Origin: Anthonomus grandis grandis
Lineage: Eukaryota > Arthropoda > Insecta > Coleoptera > Curculionidae
NCBI RefSeq assembly: GCF_022605725.1
Contig: NC_065547.1
Location: 8,535,167 to 8,599,166, forward strand
Length of the DNA stretch: 64,000 nucleotides
Direction: 5' to 3'
Of this stretch, positions 55,401-64,000 are shown piece by piece; position 1 is the stretch's first letter; each line of letters opens with the position of its first letter. The translations under genes and the position numbers were made by a program. The notes under the pieces were generated by a model. That model made no database searches. It saw only the letters and a program-made list of their open reading frames with translations, and was not told where the DNA came from.

Positions 55401-56338
55401 ATCAAACTTACAGAAGTTAATTAAGAAAAATAAAGAAGCTAAAAATGAAAGCCTTGGCTTAAATGGATTAAATTAGATGACTCTAAATACGGTTTCCAGA
55501 GAATTCTGAATACAAATTTATCTGGAAACGTGGATAAACGTTGAATTTTTATGATTAATTTAATGAGATGTTTGATAGTTCACATTTTCAAATTGACCTA
55601 GCATCATCGTGTAGGCGAGAGTAAAATCAACAGTAGACCAAAATATGAGTTTCCATATTGAAGCTAGAAAATATAATAAATCATAATTTTGTATTGCCTC
55701 CCAGGCACAATAGAGCTCCCGCAAAATTTGAATTTTTTTGGTTAATTTTCTTAGCAAATTTTCACTCTTTTTGAGCATATTTCCACAAAGTAACAGGAAT
55801 GTTCTTAAAAGATATTTAGTCAAAGAATTGCTTTTCTTGCATAATAATTTGATATTAGAACCATTTTTGTACCTCAACAACTTCTTGATGCAATTTTGTT
55901 CACCAAGGTCCAAGAACCATCAAATTTTAAGTTTTAAGCACAACCAAGATTTCTATTCATTACTGCACATTTTTGGCCATAACTTAGGAACCACTCAAGA
56001 TATTTTCATAATTTTTTTACATTAATAAAAAGAACTTCCTGAAAATGAATCTGAGGGTAAAACCATTTTTTTCTAAGCTAAATATTTCCACCCCTTTAAG
56101 GTGATAGACCAAAGTCACATTTACCTTCAAAATTAAAACTATTAATGCAGTTCGCGTTGTTCTTAAAGCTCACATGTTCCAAAATGGTTTCTAATATTTG
56201 TAATCTCCCAAATTTGGCACAAAGATGCAGGATATTGTTGCCGTCTCCGTCTGCTTCTGTGATGTCCGCGTTAAAGTCCAATAAGATACGCACTATTGGC
56301 ACCGTGGAGTTGTTTATTATTGCTAGTTGGAGTGGGGT
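43480..56338 (-). CDS. Ankyrin-repeat protein, I-kappa-B/Bcl-3-like, last three exons
   Basis: Minus-strand exons 56125-56338, 51462-51602 and 43480-43772, all with GT/AG junctions and matching phase (each G|GT or G|TT), give about 215 C-terminal residues. Exon 1 here encodes TPLQLAIINNSTVPIVRILL, DGDGNNILHLCAKFGRLQIL; exon 2 GVTPLMICCISSCTQGAKLL and SGRTALFHAAEAQN; exon 3 VAIVSMLLDHKADPKIKNFF, then a basic tail to TMKVK. The SGRTALfhA and GaDvN style repeats resemble I-kappa-B, Bcl-3 and NF-kappa-B C-termini, which bind Rel dimers. The basic tail (KKRSLEAE) is unlike an I-kappa-B PEST. The 5' exons were not found within the window. Introns are 4.5 and 7.7 kb. Confidence 0.8.
43850..43955 (-). 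repeat. Penelope-like repeat, left member of an inverted pair
   Basis: The minus strand matches the plus strand at 51270-51442: CCATGCTTCATTGGATTTTT, TTAGCGAAACACG, and AATAAAGAGTTTTGGTTAGT in order. It lies 78 bp from the last exon's acceptor. Confidence 0.85.
43985..44265 (+). pseudogene. LINE reverse transcriptase fragment (YADD intact)
   Basis: Reads FLAYINEIGNILKN, a shift, then HYADDTALLFSANNWNEVYD and LSLNFEKTNFIAFSPTNADQ. It probably continues at 46690 beyond the MULE insertion, where LYNSLRESILRYGI follows. Confidence 0.75.
44315..46560 (-). mobile_element. Mutator-like element (MULE) inserted in a LINE
   Basis: GAGCATCTAAT-type repeats lie at the left (about 44319 and 44337) and, inverted, at the right (about 46289, 46356, 46530). 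The transposase occupies the interior on minus. Exact ends and the target duplication are not certain. Confidence 0.6.
44636..46266 (-). pseudogene. MULE transposase with SWIM zinc finger, frameshifted
   Basis: Minus-strand order: a basic Cys/His N-terminal finger (RRGPQCAAQIYLL ... EGAHNHE, FLYWCH/WRKY-like), MULE DDE domain (NIIHADATYKLIWQGFPVLV, VCDAAKSIQNAF), a frameshift near 45390, then NWYLGAAPGSPATNNALESF with NRTIKD (the final catalytic Glu), and near 44780 a SWIM finger: GSCSCPQFFKMYMCKHLLGL (CxC...CxH). A basic tail ends near 44636. The usual CWAH block between D2 and E is damaged at the frameshift. Confidence 0.85.
46690..47260 (+). pseudogene. LINE ORF2 C-terminal remnant, right of the MULE
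   Basis: LYNSLRESILRYGI then, in another frame, CQNRILKMLSKKPRRYSTLL and NIRNLYTLSCLLCF, SYSTRTNLKENF. This is the post-RT region of the same LINE type as 47733-48800 and likely the continuation of 43985-44265. Confidence 0.65.
47733..48800 (+). pseudogene. LINE reverse transcriptase and ORF2 tail
   Basis: FLDLAKAFDTVPHDLLLDVF, IGVPQGTVLGPLL, then SYDTAIIF where the FADDTA box should be (one catalytic Asp lost), FNFTINLNKTNYIVFS and HTRYLGIIIDRLFKW. After a stop at about 48348 the tail continues in shifted frames (LLLSIYKTIIEFLIRYGIVV, LYPLNIVQNYILK). Sense to + and antisense to the ankyrin gene. Confidence 0.85.
48801..49575. other. Intron sequence, nothing recognised
   Basis: AT-rich, possibly LINE 3' end followed by unidentified DNA. 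Confidence 0.3.
49580..50870 (+). repeat. Tandem array, four units of about 300-390 bp
   Basis: CCAATCATTTTCATATATGA recurs near 49744, 50077 and 50380, with a variant at 50768. Shared phrases include TTGCAGCTCCAAGGGTT, TAAGTTAGAGTCGATTT, AAAATTATGAATAATT, TTGGCCGAGATATAG and TTTAAGGATAATTT. Unit length varies by indels. Confidence 0.85.
51270..51442 (+). repeat. Penelope-like repeat, right member of an inverted pair
   Basis: Inverse copy of 43850-43955 with about 50 extra central bases. Those contain CGAAGAAGTTAACGTTGTTA then GCGAAAC, a decayed hammerhead layout. It ends 20 bp from the donor of the ankyrin exon at 51462. Confidence 0.85.
51650..53062 (+). repeat. Long repeat family, first block
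   Basis: Contains phrases repeated within the block and at 55218-56090 and 61375-61840: TTTCCAAACTGACCTAGAAT (52049, 52855, 55328), CAGAGAATTCTGA..ACAAATTTATCTGGAAACGTG (52150, 53030, 55498), and ACTACTCAAGATATTTTCAT (51899, 55991). Non-coding. Confidence 0.8.
53063..55217 (+). mobile_element. BEL/Pao retrotransposon fragment with 3' LTR
   Basis: Begins abruptly in RNase H coding sequence, runs through integrase, then a polypurine-like GGCCGGGGGCA and a probable LTR starting TGTCGAGTGCGG at 54987 and ending near 55217 (CCAACACA). The 5' LTR, gag, protease and RT are missing. Confidence 0.85.
53100..54967 (+). pseudogene. BEL/Pao RNase H and integrase, partial
   Basis: Shifted-frame start PLKSLTMPRLELCAALLLAQ (RNase H end), then VEIQKLTGNFKWRHVYSSDN and PADLVSLGV up to a stop at 53773. 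After a short gap, 53813-54967 has the H2C2 region (HENLLHAGPQLLLGNIRDKF, CVKCSRY), integrase core with VGVDYAAPF, EIFSDNGTNF and SPHFGEIWEA (D, D, E) and the DUF5641 C-terminus (PPKKWRLGRVLDL, TADGDLTRVVVRLCPLPV). The integrase frame is intact. Confidence 0.88.
55218..56090 (+). repeat. Long repeat family, second block
   Basis: 55218-55530 repeats 52740-53062 closely, and 55540-55590 repeats 52190-52240, so the BEL/Pao fragment lies between two copies of the same unit. 55900-56090 matches 51830-51975 and 61660-61830. Confidence 0.8.
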
Positions 56339-57039
56339 CTGAAAGACAAAAAAAATGTTTTTTTAAACGTATATGTATTGATGAAATGGCGGAGAAAAAA
56401 AACAAAGCTTTGTTTTTAACAATAGAACAAAAGAATCCTAAATTAAGTTGCAACACAATCTTATCAATATTTTTTTCCGAATTAATCTCCATATGATATT
56501 ACTTAATAGAATAATTCTAGGTACTTTACAAAATTTGATAAAAACACAAAAGGGATTGAAAATTATATTTGTTAGTAAAACAACACTTTACTGCATCAAT
56601 AGCTCTCACTCATTTCTTTAATAACAATTAATTAAATTGGAGGTTAAATATTTAAATAATAATATGACGATTATGGTTAATCTTGAAACAGTTTGTCTAT
56701 ATCGTTATTGGAAAATTCCAGATGTAAACCTAACTTTTAATTAACCAATAGTATGGGGGACAATAACCTTTTGATAATAATTTTAAAACAAAAAAGGGAT
56801 TCCCTTGATTATGTGGTATGTAATTCCCAGATGTAATTCTTTGTTAGATGCATCACGCTAGCAGGGGTTTGCCCGGATTGTTATCATTATTAAATACGGT
56901 TTAATTTTTTTTTAAATTTTTGCCAAACCCATGAACTAACAAGAACTTTCTTTAAACGTTCCGGACTAATTTTCTGTTTGATTCCAGACATTTGACATTT
57001 CGTACGTCTTTCAGACAAAATTGACGAAAAACAAAGAAA
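56339..57039. other. Ankyrin gene intron or 5' side, nothing recognised
   Basis: AT-rich; no upstream ankyrin exon found here. Confidence 0.3.
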
Positions 57040-59860
57040 AAGGGTCTTTCAGACAGTTAGAAATTAATTTTTTCATATTTTCCGGGAAATTGACAGCCAG
57101 CATTTGCTAAGAATTTGGAACAATTTTTATATACTCCAGGAATATTGAATAATTTTCATATATTCCGGGTATATATTTCAAATAATTTCTCAAGTTTTTC
57201 AGAAATTTGAAACAATTTTAATATTATTTTCCGGAAATTTAAATTTCCGTAATTTTCAAGAATTTGAAACCATTTTAGTGTTTTCCAGAAATTTCACCTA
57301 TTTTCTGATATCTTCCGGGACTTTGGAACAATTCTCATGTTTCAAACAATTTTCATATTTTCCGGGAATTTAAAACCATTTGCATAATTTCCAGAAAAAC
57401 GACGCAATTTCTCGATTTTTCCATTAATTTAAAACAAATTACAAATTTTCCAGGAAACTGAAAAAATTCTCGGATATTCCAGGAATTTGACGTAATTTCT
57501 AATATTTTTTAGGAATTTAAAACAATTTCTCACGTTTTCCAAAAATTTGAAGTACTTTCTGACATTTACCAGGAATTGAAAACAATTTTCAAATTTTCCA
57601 GGAATCTAAAACAATGTTCGTATTTCCCAGGTACATATATCAAAAAATGTCTCAAGTTTCCAGAATTTAAAAAAAAAATCGCAATTTACATAAATTTGAC
57701 GTAATTTTCATAATATCCAGGAAAAGAATCGCAATTTCCATGAATTTTCACGTAATTTTTATAACATCGAGGAATTCGGCGTAATTTTTTGTTTTCCAAG
57801 AATTTGGAACAATTTTCATATAATCCAGAAAAGTTGAATAATTTTCATATTTTCCAAGTAAATATTTCAAAAAATTTTTCAAGTTTTCCAGAAATTTGAA
57901 ACATATTTAATATTTTCCAGGAATTTAAAACCATTACCTTCATTTTCGGGAATTTGAAACCATTTTTCGTATTTTCTAGGAATTCGACGTATTTTCTTAA
58001 TCTTTCAGGATTTTGGAACAATTCTCATATTTTCCAAGCATTTGAACCAATTTTTATATTTTCTGGGAATTTAAAACCATCTGCATAATTTCCAGGAAAA
58101 CGACGTAATTTCTCGAGTTCTCCATTAATTTAATACAAATTACATATTTTCCAGGAAATTTAAAAAAATTCTCGTATTTTCCAGGATTTCGAAGTAATTT
58201 CTAATATTTTCCAGGAATTTAAAACAATTTCAGGAGTTTTTGAAGAATTTAAAACAATTTACACATTTTTCAGGAATCTAAAACAATTTTTGTAACTGCC
58301 ATGAATCTGAAACAATTTTCGTATTTTCCAGGTACATTTTTTAAATAATACCTCGAGTTTCCAGAAATTTAAAAAAAAATCGCAATTTCCATGAATTTGA
58401 CGTAATTTTTTGTTTTCCACGAATTTGGACACATGGAACAATTTTCCTATAATCCAGAAATTTTGAACAATTTTCATATTTTCGAGGTATATATTTCCAG
58501 TATATATATATATATTTGGAACAATTTTCGTATTTTTCAGAAATTCGACATAATTTATATCTTCCAGGAATTTAAAACAATTTTTGTCTTTTCCAGGAAT
58601 TCAACGTAATTTGTAATATCTTCCAGGACTTTGGAACAATTTTCGTTTTTTCAGGAATTTGACATAATTTCTAATATCTTCCAGGAATATGGTATAATTT
58701 TCGTATTTTCCAGGAATTCGACGTAATTTCTGATATCTTCCAGGAATTTGAAACAATTTGTAATTTTTTTTTCCAGGAGTTTTTATATATAGAATTTTCA
58801 TAGAATTATTAATAATTTTCATATTTTCCAGGTATATATTTCAAATAATTTATCAAGTTTTCCAGAAACATGAAACAATTTTAATGTTTTCCAGGAATTT
58901 AAAAAAATTACCGTCATTTTCAGGAATTTGAAACCATTTTCGTATTTTCTAGGAATACGACGTAATTTCTAATAGATTTCAGGACTCTGAAACAATTTTC
59001 TTTTTTTCCAGGAATTTGGAACAATTTTCATATTTTCCAGGAATTCAACATAATTTCTAAAATCTTCTAAGAATTTGGTACAATTTTCGTATTTTACAGG
59101 AATTCGACGTAATTTCTGATTTCTTTCAGGAATTTGAAACAATTTTCATATTTTCCAGGAACTTAAAACAATTTCTTGAGTTTTCTAGGAATTTGAAACA
59201 ATTTTCTTTTCTTAGAGGAATTCGAAGCAACTTTCGTATTTCCCAGAAATTTCTTGTCCTCCAGAAATTTGGAATAATTATCGTATTTTCCAGGAATTGG
59301 ACGGAATTTCTGATATCTTCCAGGACTTGGGAACAATTTTATTTTTTTCTAGGAATTTGGAACAATTTTTATATTTTTTAGGAATTTGACATAATTTCAA
59401 ATATGTTCCCGGAATTTGGAAAAAATTTCGTATTTTCAGGAATTTGACGTAATTACTAATATTTTCCATGAATTTGGTACAATTTTCATATTTTTCAGGA
59501 ATTTGACGTAATTTCTGATATCTTCCAGGAATTTGAAACAATTTTCTTTTTCTCCAGGAACTTAAAACAACTTTCGTATTTCCCAGAAATGTCTTATGTC
59601 TTCTAGAAATTTAAAACAATTTCTCGAGTTTTCCAGCAATTTGAGACAGTGTTCAAATTTTCCAGGAATTCTAAGCAATTTTCGTATTTCTTAGTGGTTT
59701 ATTATGCCTTGTAGAAATGTGGAGCAATTTTCGTAATATCCCGGAATTTGACGTAATTTTCAAATTTTCCAGATACATATTTGAAATATTTTTTCGCATC
59801 TCCCAAGGATTTCAAAGATTTGTTTTCCAGGATTCCCAAATAATTATTCTTGTCCGGAAA
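57040..59860. repeat. 2.8-kb minisatellite, unit about 30 bp
   Basis: Core TTTTCCAGGAATTTGAAACA then ATTTTCGTA, alternating with a GAATTCGACGTAATTT variant. CCAGG spacings of 29 and 30 bp were measured at 58681, 58710 and 58740. About 90 diverged units. Because the period is near 10 codons, several short frames encode repeating peptides (QIPGRYQKLRQIPGKYEN-like on minus), but they are broken by stops and no gene is implied. A (TA)n run lies near 58501. Confidence 0.93.
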
Positions 59861-61370
59861 TAGCCTGGCATGTCTAAAATAACCTTTTACTTTTAAGTTC
59901 TAGGAAAGTTGGCAGCGTCGCACAAAAGGTTTTTCATAACTTTTTTTCTTTCATTGCTGAATAAGTAAAATGCTCATAAATGAATCAATACTTGGCAACA
60001 GTGTATTCGTGATGTGTTCCCCCAAACCCCGATTGTCAAATGGAAGTGTGCTGCGACATGACTTACTAGGACATATACCTATTATTTTTTAGATAAGGGA
60101 GAGCTAATATGGGGAACGTAGGTCTTGTATTAATTGGTACCTTGAGATCGTGCTCGATGGTTGTTATAAAATTGTTATTGTACAAATTAATATGGAAAAA
60201 AATTAGAACAATTATTAATGTGTTTAAATTTCAAAATTTCAATTTTTTTTAAAGTATAATATTTACCTAAGTATTCAACGTCGTATTTGGACTCTTATCA
60301 AGAAAAAGTAAGCAATAATATGTAGACGAGCTTAAATATAATAAAAATTGATCCGAATGACTCGATAAGAGACATAACAAAAGAAAACAGATGAGCGCGT
60401 TCGAATCTGTTCTGCTTTGTCTTACACATTGTTTTTAACATTAATCTGTTTTTTTTCCGTCACATTATTGTATGAAAAATACTAAAATAATTAAGTCGTA
60501 AATATTTAAAACTTTTATAGGTAAACAAAAGTTAAAATATGCGACGCAATAAATAATCAAAAATTCGGTTATTTTGGTAGTTTTCACAAAATATGTAGAG
60601 TATTTTTAGTATTATTCCCGAAAATAATACGTCATAGCCATATAAAAAAAAAGGACAGTAAGTGTTTGTAAGATGAGGAAATCATCATTTTAATATACTT
60701 AAGTAATATTTTCCATGCTTATTACTAAGTAATCCAATAAAATTCTAGGAATTATCTAAGAGACTTCAAGGTCCTGTACTCCAAAACACACATAACGCAG
60801 CCAATATCGTTTTATCAACGAAAAAAACGCATATCTTATCGAAGTGTACGTCTTAAAAACGCCTTATAATATGTATAACAAGTATGTCCACAAAAAAATC
60901 CAAATTTGTTTTTGGGAAACGATAAAAAGCATAACCTTGAATGCCCAACAAATCCCCCTTTTACCGATTTTTTTTAATATCAAAGAACATAATTAATGCC
61001 TGTGATTCCCAAATAAATGGAAACTGCCACGCAGTTCTAGGGAATATCGCGCAAATACCAAGAACACTCGAGAATCACAATCGATTCCTGATAAGGACGA
61101 GATTATACGAATCTTGTTTTGCCAGGGTAAACAACAAAACGAACGTGTTTGTTACATAAGTGATCGTTTATATTTGGGGAATGACGGAATAGAGATCTAA
61201 AGATCGGTTTATTAAACGCTTCTTATGTATTGCAGAAAGGAAATGGATCCATTATATTTCTTTTTAAAGCTAAAGAAAAAACTTAATATAATTTAATAAT
61301 TTATATACTTTTATAATTTATAATAATATAATAATTAACATACTTTTTATATTATTTATTTATATAATTT
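59861..61370. other. Unannotated stretch
   Basis: AT-rich, no gene or repeat family recognised. The short open frame at 60941-61159 has no support. Confidence 0.3.
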
Positions 61371-61374
61371 TTAT

Positions 61375-61840
61375 AATTGGCACTTTTTGGTAGTTGTCGA
61401 TGAGTTGAAAACGTTGTTTGAAGCTTGCTTGATTATCGGTTAAATTTAGAGAAGCTTCGAAGAATTCTGAGGATGAATTTGAGTATAGAAACGTGATTTT
61501 GGGTTGAAGATTTGTCGTTTTAATAATCAGGGATTTTTGTTTGCTAGTTTTCACGAAATAATTGGAGGAGTAGTCAACAAAAAGTGGAATTTATTTCCCA
61601 ATAATTTCATATATGAACCTCAATAACTTTTTAAGCTTAATTTTGCCAAGTAAAGTCCAAGAACCATCAAATTTGAAGTTTTTAAATGCATATTACACCA
61701 TCAACGTTTTTACACTTATTAACGGGCATTTTTCAGCATAACATAGAAACCACCTAAAACATTTTCGTATTTTGTATCCTCTAATTTAGGGTAGCTTATG
61801 AAGATAGACTTGCGGGTAAAAACATATTTCCGAGGTTAAC
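61375..61840 (+). repeat. Long repeat family, third block
   Basis: Shares phrases with 51650-53062 and 55218-56090: AAGTCCAAGAACCATCAAAT, TTGAAGTTTTTAA, ATAACATAGAAACCAC and GGGTAAAAACATATTTCCGA-like endings. More diverged than the other two blocks. Confidence 0.65.
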
Positions 61841-62289
61841 TGTTTAAGACAGTTTTGCATGACACATTAGCCTCCTCAGACCCAAGGTGAAATGAAAACA
61901 TATCTTTTTAAAACACGTACTTTTTTGTACAGTGTACAAGTGTTGGGCCCAAAAAACAACAAAATATCAAAAAAAAAATTTTTCTTTGTTTTTTACTGTA
62001 AAAAGTAAGGTATCATATTTGATACCTTGGGTTTAAATAAATACAAAAAAAGTTTCAAAAAAAAAACTTTATTGGTGAAAAAAGCAAAACAGTTTCGCTC
62101 AACGGAGCAGCAAAGATATACGTCACATGAGGCACACTTAGCAAATGTCAATTTACCACATTTCGGATATCGACATTTTGATCTGGATTTCTGGTCGTGT
62201 TTGGTAAATACTGGTAGATGAGTGTTTCCCTGCTTCCTCTCTCTTCTATCTGGAATAGGCTGAATTTTCCTTTGTTTTCGGGGCGTTAC

Positions 62290-63945
62290 CTACCCTTCAT
62301 CAGAATCACTTTGCTCGCAATCTGCTTGAGGAATATCAGTGTAAACGAGAGTTTTGGCAATTGATAATTTGAAGTCAAGGTAATCTAAGATTTTTTTCTC
62401 CGCAAGCCTTCTGCAATAGCATTTTGTCGGTATTCCAGTCAAGACGCAGCTACGGCAAAATCCAAAAAATGATAAATTGTACGTACCGTCCACTTTTTGG
62501 TAAAGTCCAGTACAACGATATATTAGAATGGTCACCCGTCAAAACACCACCTGCATTCCACCTGCCAAACAATGTCATCCACCTTCTATTTACATTGTTT
62601 GAGAAGTAAAATGCTGGTGTTTTGACGAGTGACCATTCTAATATATCGTTGCACTGGACTTTACGTCCACGCATTGCATACTTTCCAATGACCCTATCTA
62701 ATAAATTGACGCCTCCCATATTCTCATTGTAATGGGCAACTATTGCGGGTTGTTTGCGGGTCTTTGACCACCTTTTACAACTACCCAGGGGTTCAATACC
62801 AGAGCAGGAGAAAGCAAAATGCACTGGTTTCAAATCAAACCATTTATTCAGAATAATTTTTCCATCTCCTCTCTTGAGTGAGTCATGTGATCCACGACCC
62901 AATTTTTTTAATTGATTATCAGTTTGCGGAATTGCGTTTTTGGGAATTCTAGAAGTCATTATTGTACCAGCCAAAGTTATTTGTCTTGACAAAAGAACAT
63001 CAATCAAAGATATTGAAGTAAAATAACGGTCAGTATACACTCATACTCCTATCGGCAAAGTTTCGGTCAGCTTCAGCACCATTCTGCCACCTACGTCTAG
63101 TTTTTCTGGTGTTTTAAATAGCGATGATTCGACAGATGATCCTTTTCCTTCATAGAGATAAAAGTACAACGGAATTCCCTTCGGTGTTGTCGTGACGACA
63201 TTTTTTAATCCCACTGGATTTGGCTTACCCCTAACAAATTGTCGCATTTTTACTTGGCCATGAAAAGGAATCATTTGTTCATCTATTGACACTGTTTTCG
63301 TTCGTTCATTTAAACGGCATCCTCTTTGCACCATGTCCAATAAAGGCCTTACTTTTCAGAATCTATCTATTATTTTTTCTTCATTGGTAACCCTCTGATC
63401 TTCTACAAGTTTTACCCGTGATCGCAATATAAAGTACCGATTTCTTGAAATTGTGTCTGAAACAATGGGTACTCTTGTACTTCGCGCCCAGTACATCCTT
63501 ATTCTCGGTAGACCATAAATTCCAATTAACATGGAAGCTCCAAAGAATTTTCGCACAGAAGTTTCAAGGGAACGGCCTGTCTCAATAACCTCACGCATAT
63601 TTGTGAAAAGTGCCATTTGTTCAAAGAAAGTATCAGAAATGTATTTTCTTAGGTACATACTTGGTTGATTTAATTGAGTGGAAATGTTCTCGTTTTTAAA
63701 GTTAAACTGGAATGGTTCAAATTCCCGGACACGGGACCAAGTTTTTTCATAGCTTGGTAAATAATGGGCAAGAGGCTCGTCATCCGAAGAATCACTCATA
63801 TTTTCTGCCATCTCCATATCCTCTATACTTTCTAATCCATCCTGATGATTAAGGTTAATATTAACCAAATCCAAGTCCACATCTACTTCATTCCCACTCT
63901 CCGACGATAAATCGCTGATATCTGATTGGTCTATAGGTCCAGATT
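62290..63945 (-). pseudogene. piggyBac transposase, two in-frame TGA stops
   Basis: One minus-strand frame runs from about 63945 (no ATG seen, acidic DLSSESGNEVDVDL start) to 62450, broken only at 63356-63358 and 63041-63043, both TGA. Blocks: ADNMSD-like acidic start (MAENMSDSSDDEPL), SMYLRKYISDTFFEQMALFT, GLPRIRMYWARSTR, KVRPLLDMVQ, TVSIDEQMIPFHGQ (first Asp), YTDRYFTSISLIDVL (second Asp) and NENMGGVNLLDRVIGKYAMR (third Asp). A C-terminal piece at 62290-62500 ends in an acidic DCEQSDSDEG. The triad residues are all visible. Confidence 0.88.
62502..62664. repeat. Inverted duplication within piggyBac 3 coding sequence
   Basis: 62502-62556 (AAAGTCCAGTACAACGATAT onward) is the reverse complement of 62611-62664 with few changes, and AAACAATGT / ACATTGTTT extends the pairing inward. 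It duplicates, inverted, the transposase segment VQCNDILEWSLVKTPA and separates the main frame from its C-terminal piece. Confidence 0.9.
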
Positions 63946-64000
63946 AAGAACTAATTGTTCTAGCTCGAAGCTGGTTAAGGCCCCTAAAAATTATTTCATA

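Larger units (their letters stand above)
61890..64000 (-). mobile_element. Third piggyBac element, right side cut by window edge
   Basis: The transposase runs on minus from at least 63945 to 62290. Left end not certain: repeated AAAAA runs and the palindrome GTATCATATTTGATAC at about 62010 may be terminal or subterminal. The start of the transposase and the other end lie beyond 64000 or in lost sequence. Confidence 0.55.

Noticed and set aside
57040..59860. CRISPR-like array or a repeat protein gene
   Set aside because: No unique spacers of constant size and no sustained frame; units are diverged minisatellite.
60941..61159. 72-codon open frame
   Set aside because: No domain, no splice or repeat support.

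Overview
The window is AT-rich animal nuclear DNA, almost certainly from an insect, with a beetle possible but unproven. It carries intron-split genes with GT/AG junctions and very many decayed transposons: LINEs, piggyBac, pogo, mariner/Tc1, Sailor-type DD82E, MULE, BEL/Pao and Penelope-like repeats. I see no bacterial operon, CRISPR array, rRNA or tRNA.

Four host genes can be supported from exon structure. (1) A TMEM134 homologue on + (705-9153) has three coding exons; its first intron is 7.9 kb and packed with transposon debris. (2) A TMEM185 homologue on - (21322-26987) has seven coding exons. (3) A small RING-finger gene on - (31685-32207) has two exons. (4) An ankyrin-repeat gene of the I-kappa-B/Bcl-3 kind on - (43480-56338) shows its last three exons; its 5' exons were not found.

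Layout: 1-155 LINE edge fragment; 705-9153 TMEM134, with a DD82E transposase and several LINE remnants inside intron 1; 10169-15419 a TTAA-flanked piggyBac relic hosting an RTE LINE, which hosts a pogo element whose right end was amplified four times, plus a mariner; 16480-17782 Tc1 relic and a 398-bp MITE; 18285-20961 a pogo element with a C-terminal PHD finger and only two nonsense codons; 21322-26987 TMEM185 with LINEs in intron 2; 27120-28770 a tandem array of about 210 bp units holding a MITE; 28788-30583 an element with 35-bp terminal inverted repeats; 31685-32207 RING gene; 32880-42945 a decayed repeat block containing a second piggyBac, which hosts a DUF7869-type element, then a second pogo relic and Penelope-like inverted repeats; 43480-56338 ankyrin gene with a MULE, LINEs, a BEL/Pao fragment and tandem repeats in its introns; 57040-59860 a minisatellite of about 30 bp period; 61890-64000 a third piggyBac, cut by the window edge.

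The host genes are not an operon and share no evident pathway. The main interest is the insertion history. Several nested insertions can be ordered to the base because removing the inner element restores the outer reading frame, and inverted duplications recur (Sailor, piggyBac 3, Penelope-like pairs), including one pair that brackets almost a whole host intron. I found no convincing wholly new biological system; the best candidates for new description are the junction-spanning pogo array, the intron-bracketing inverted pair and the 28788-30583 element.
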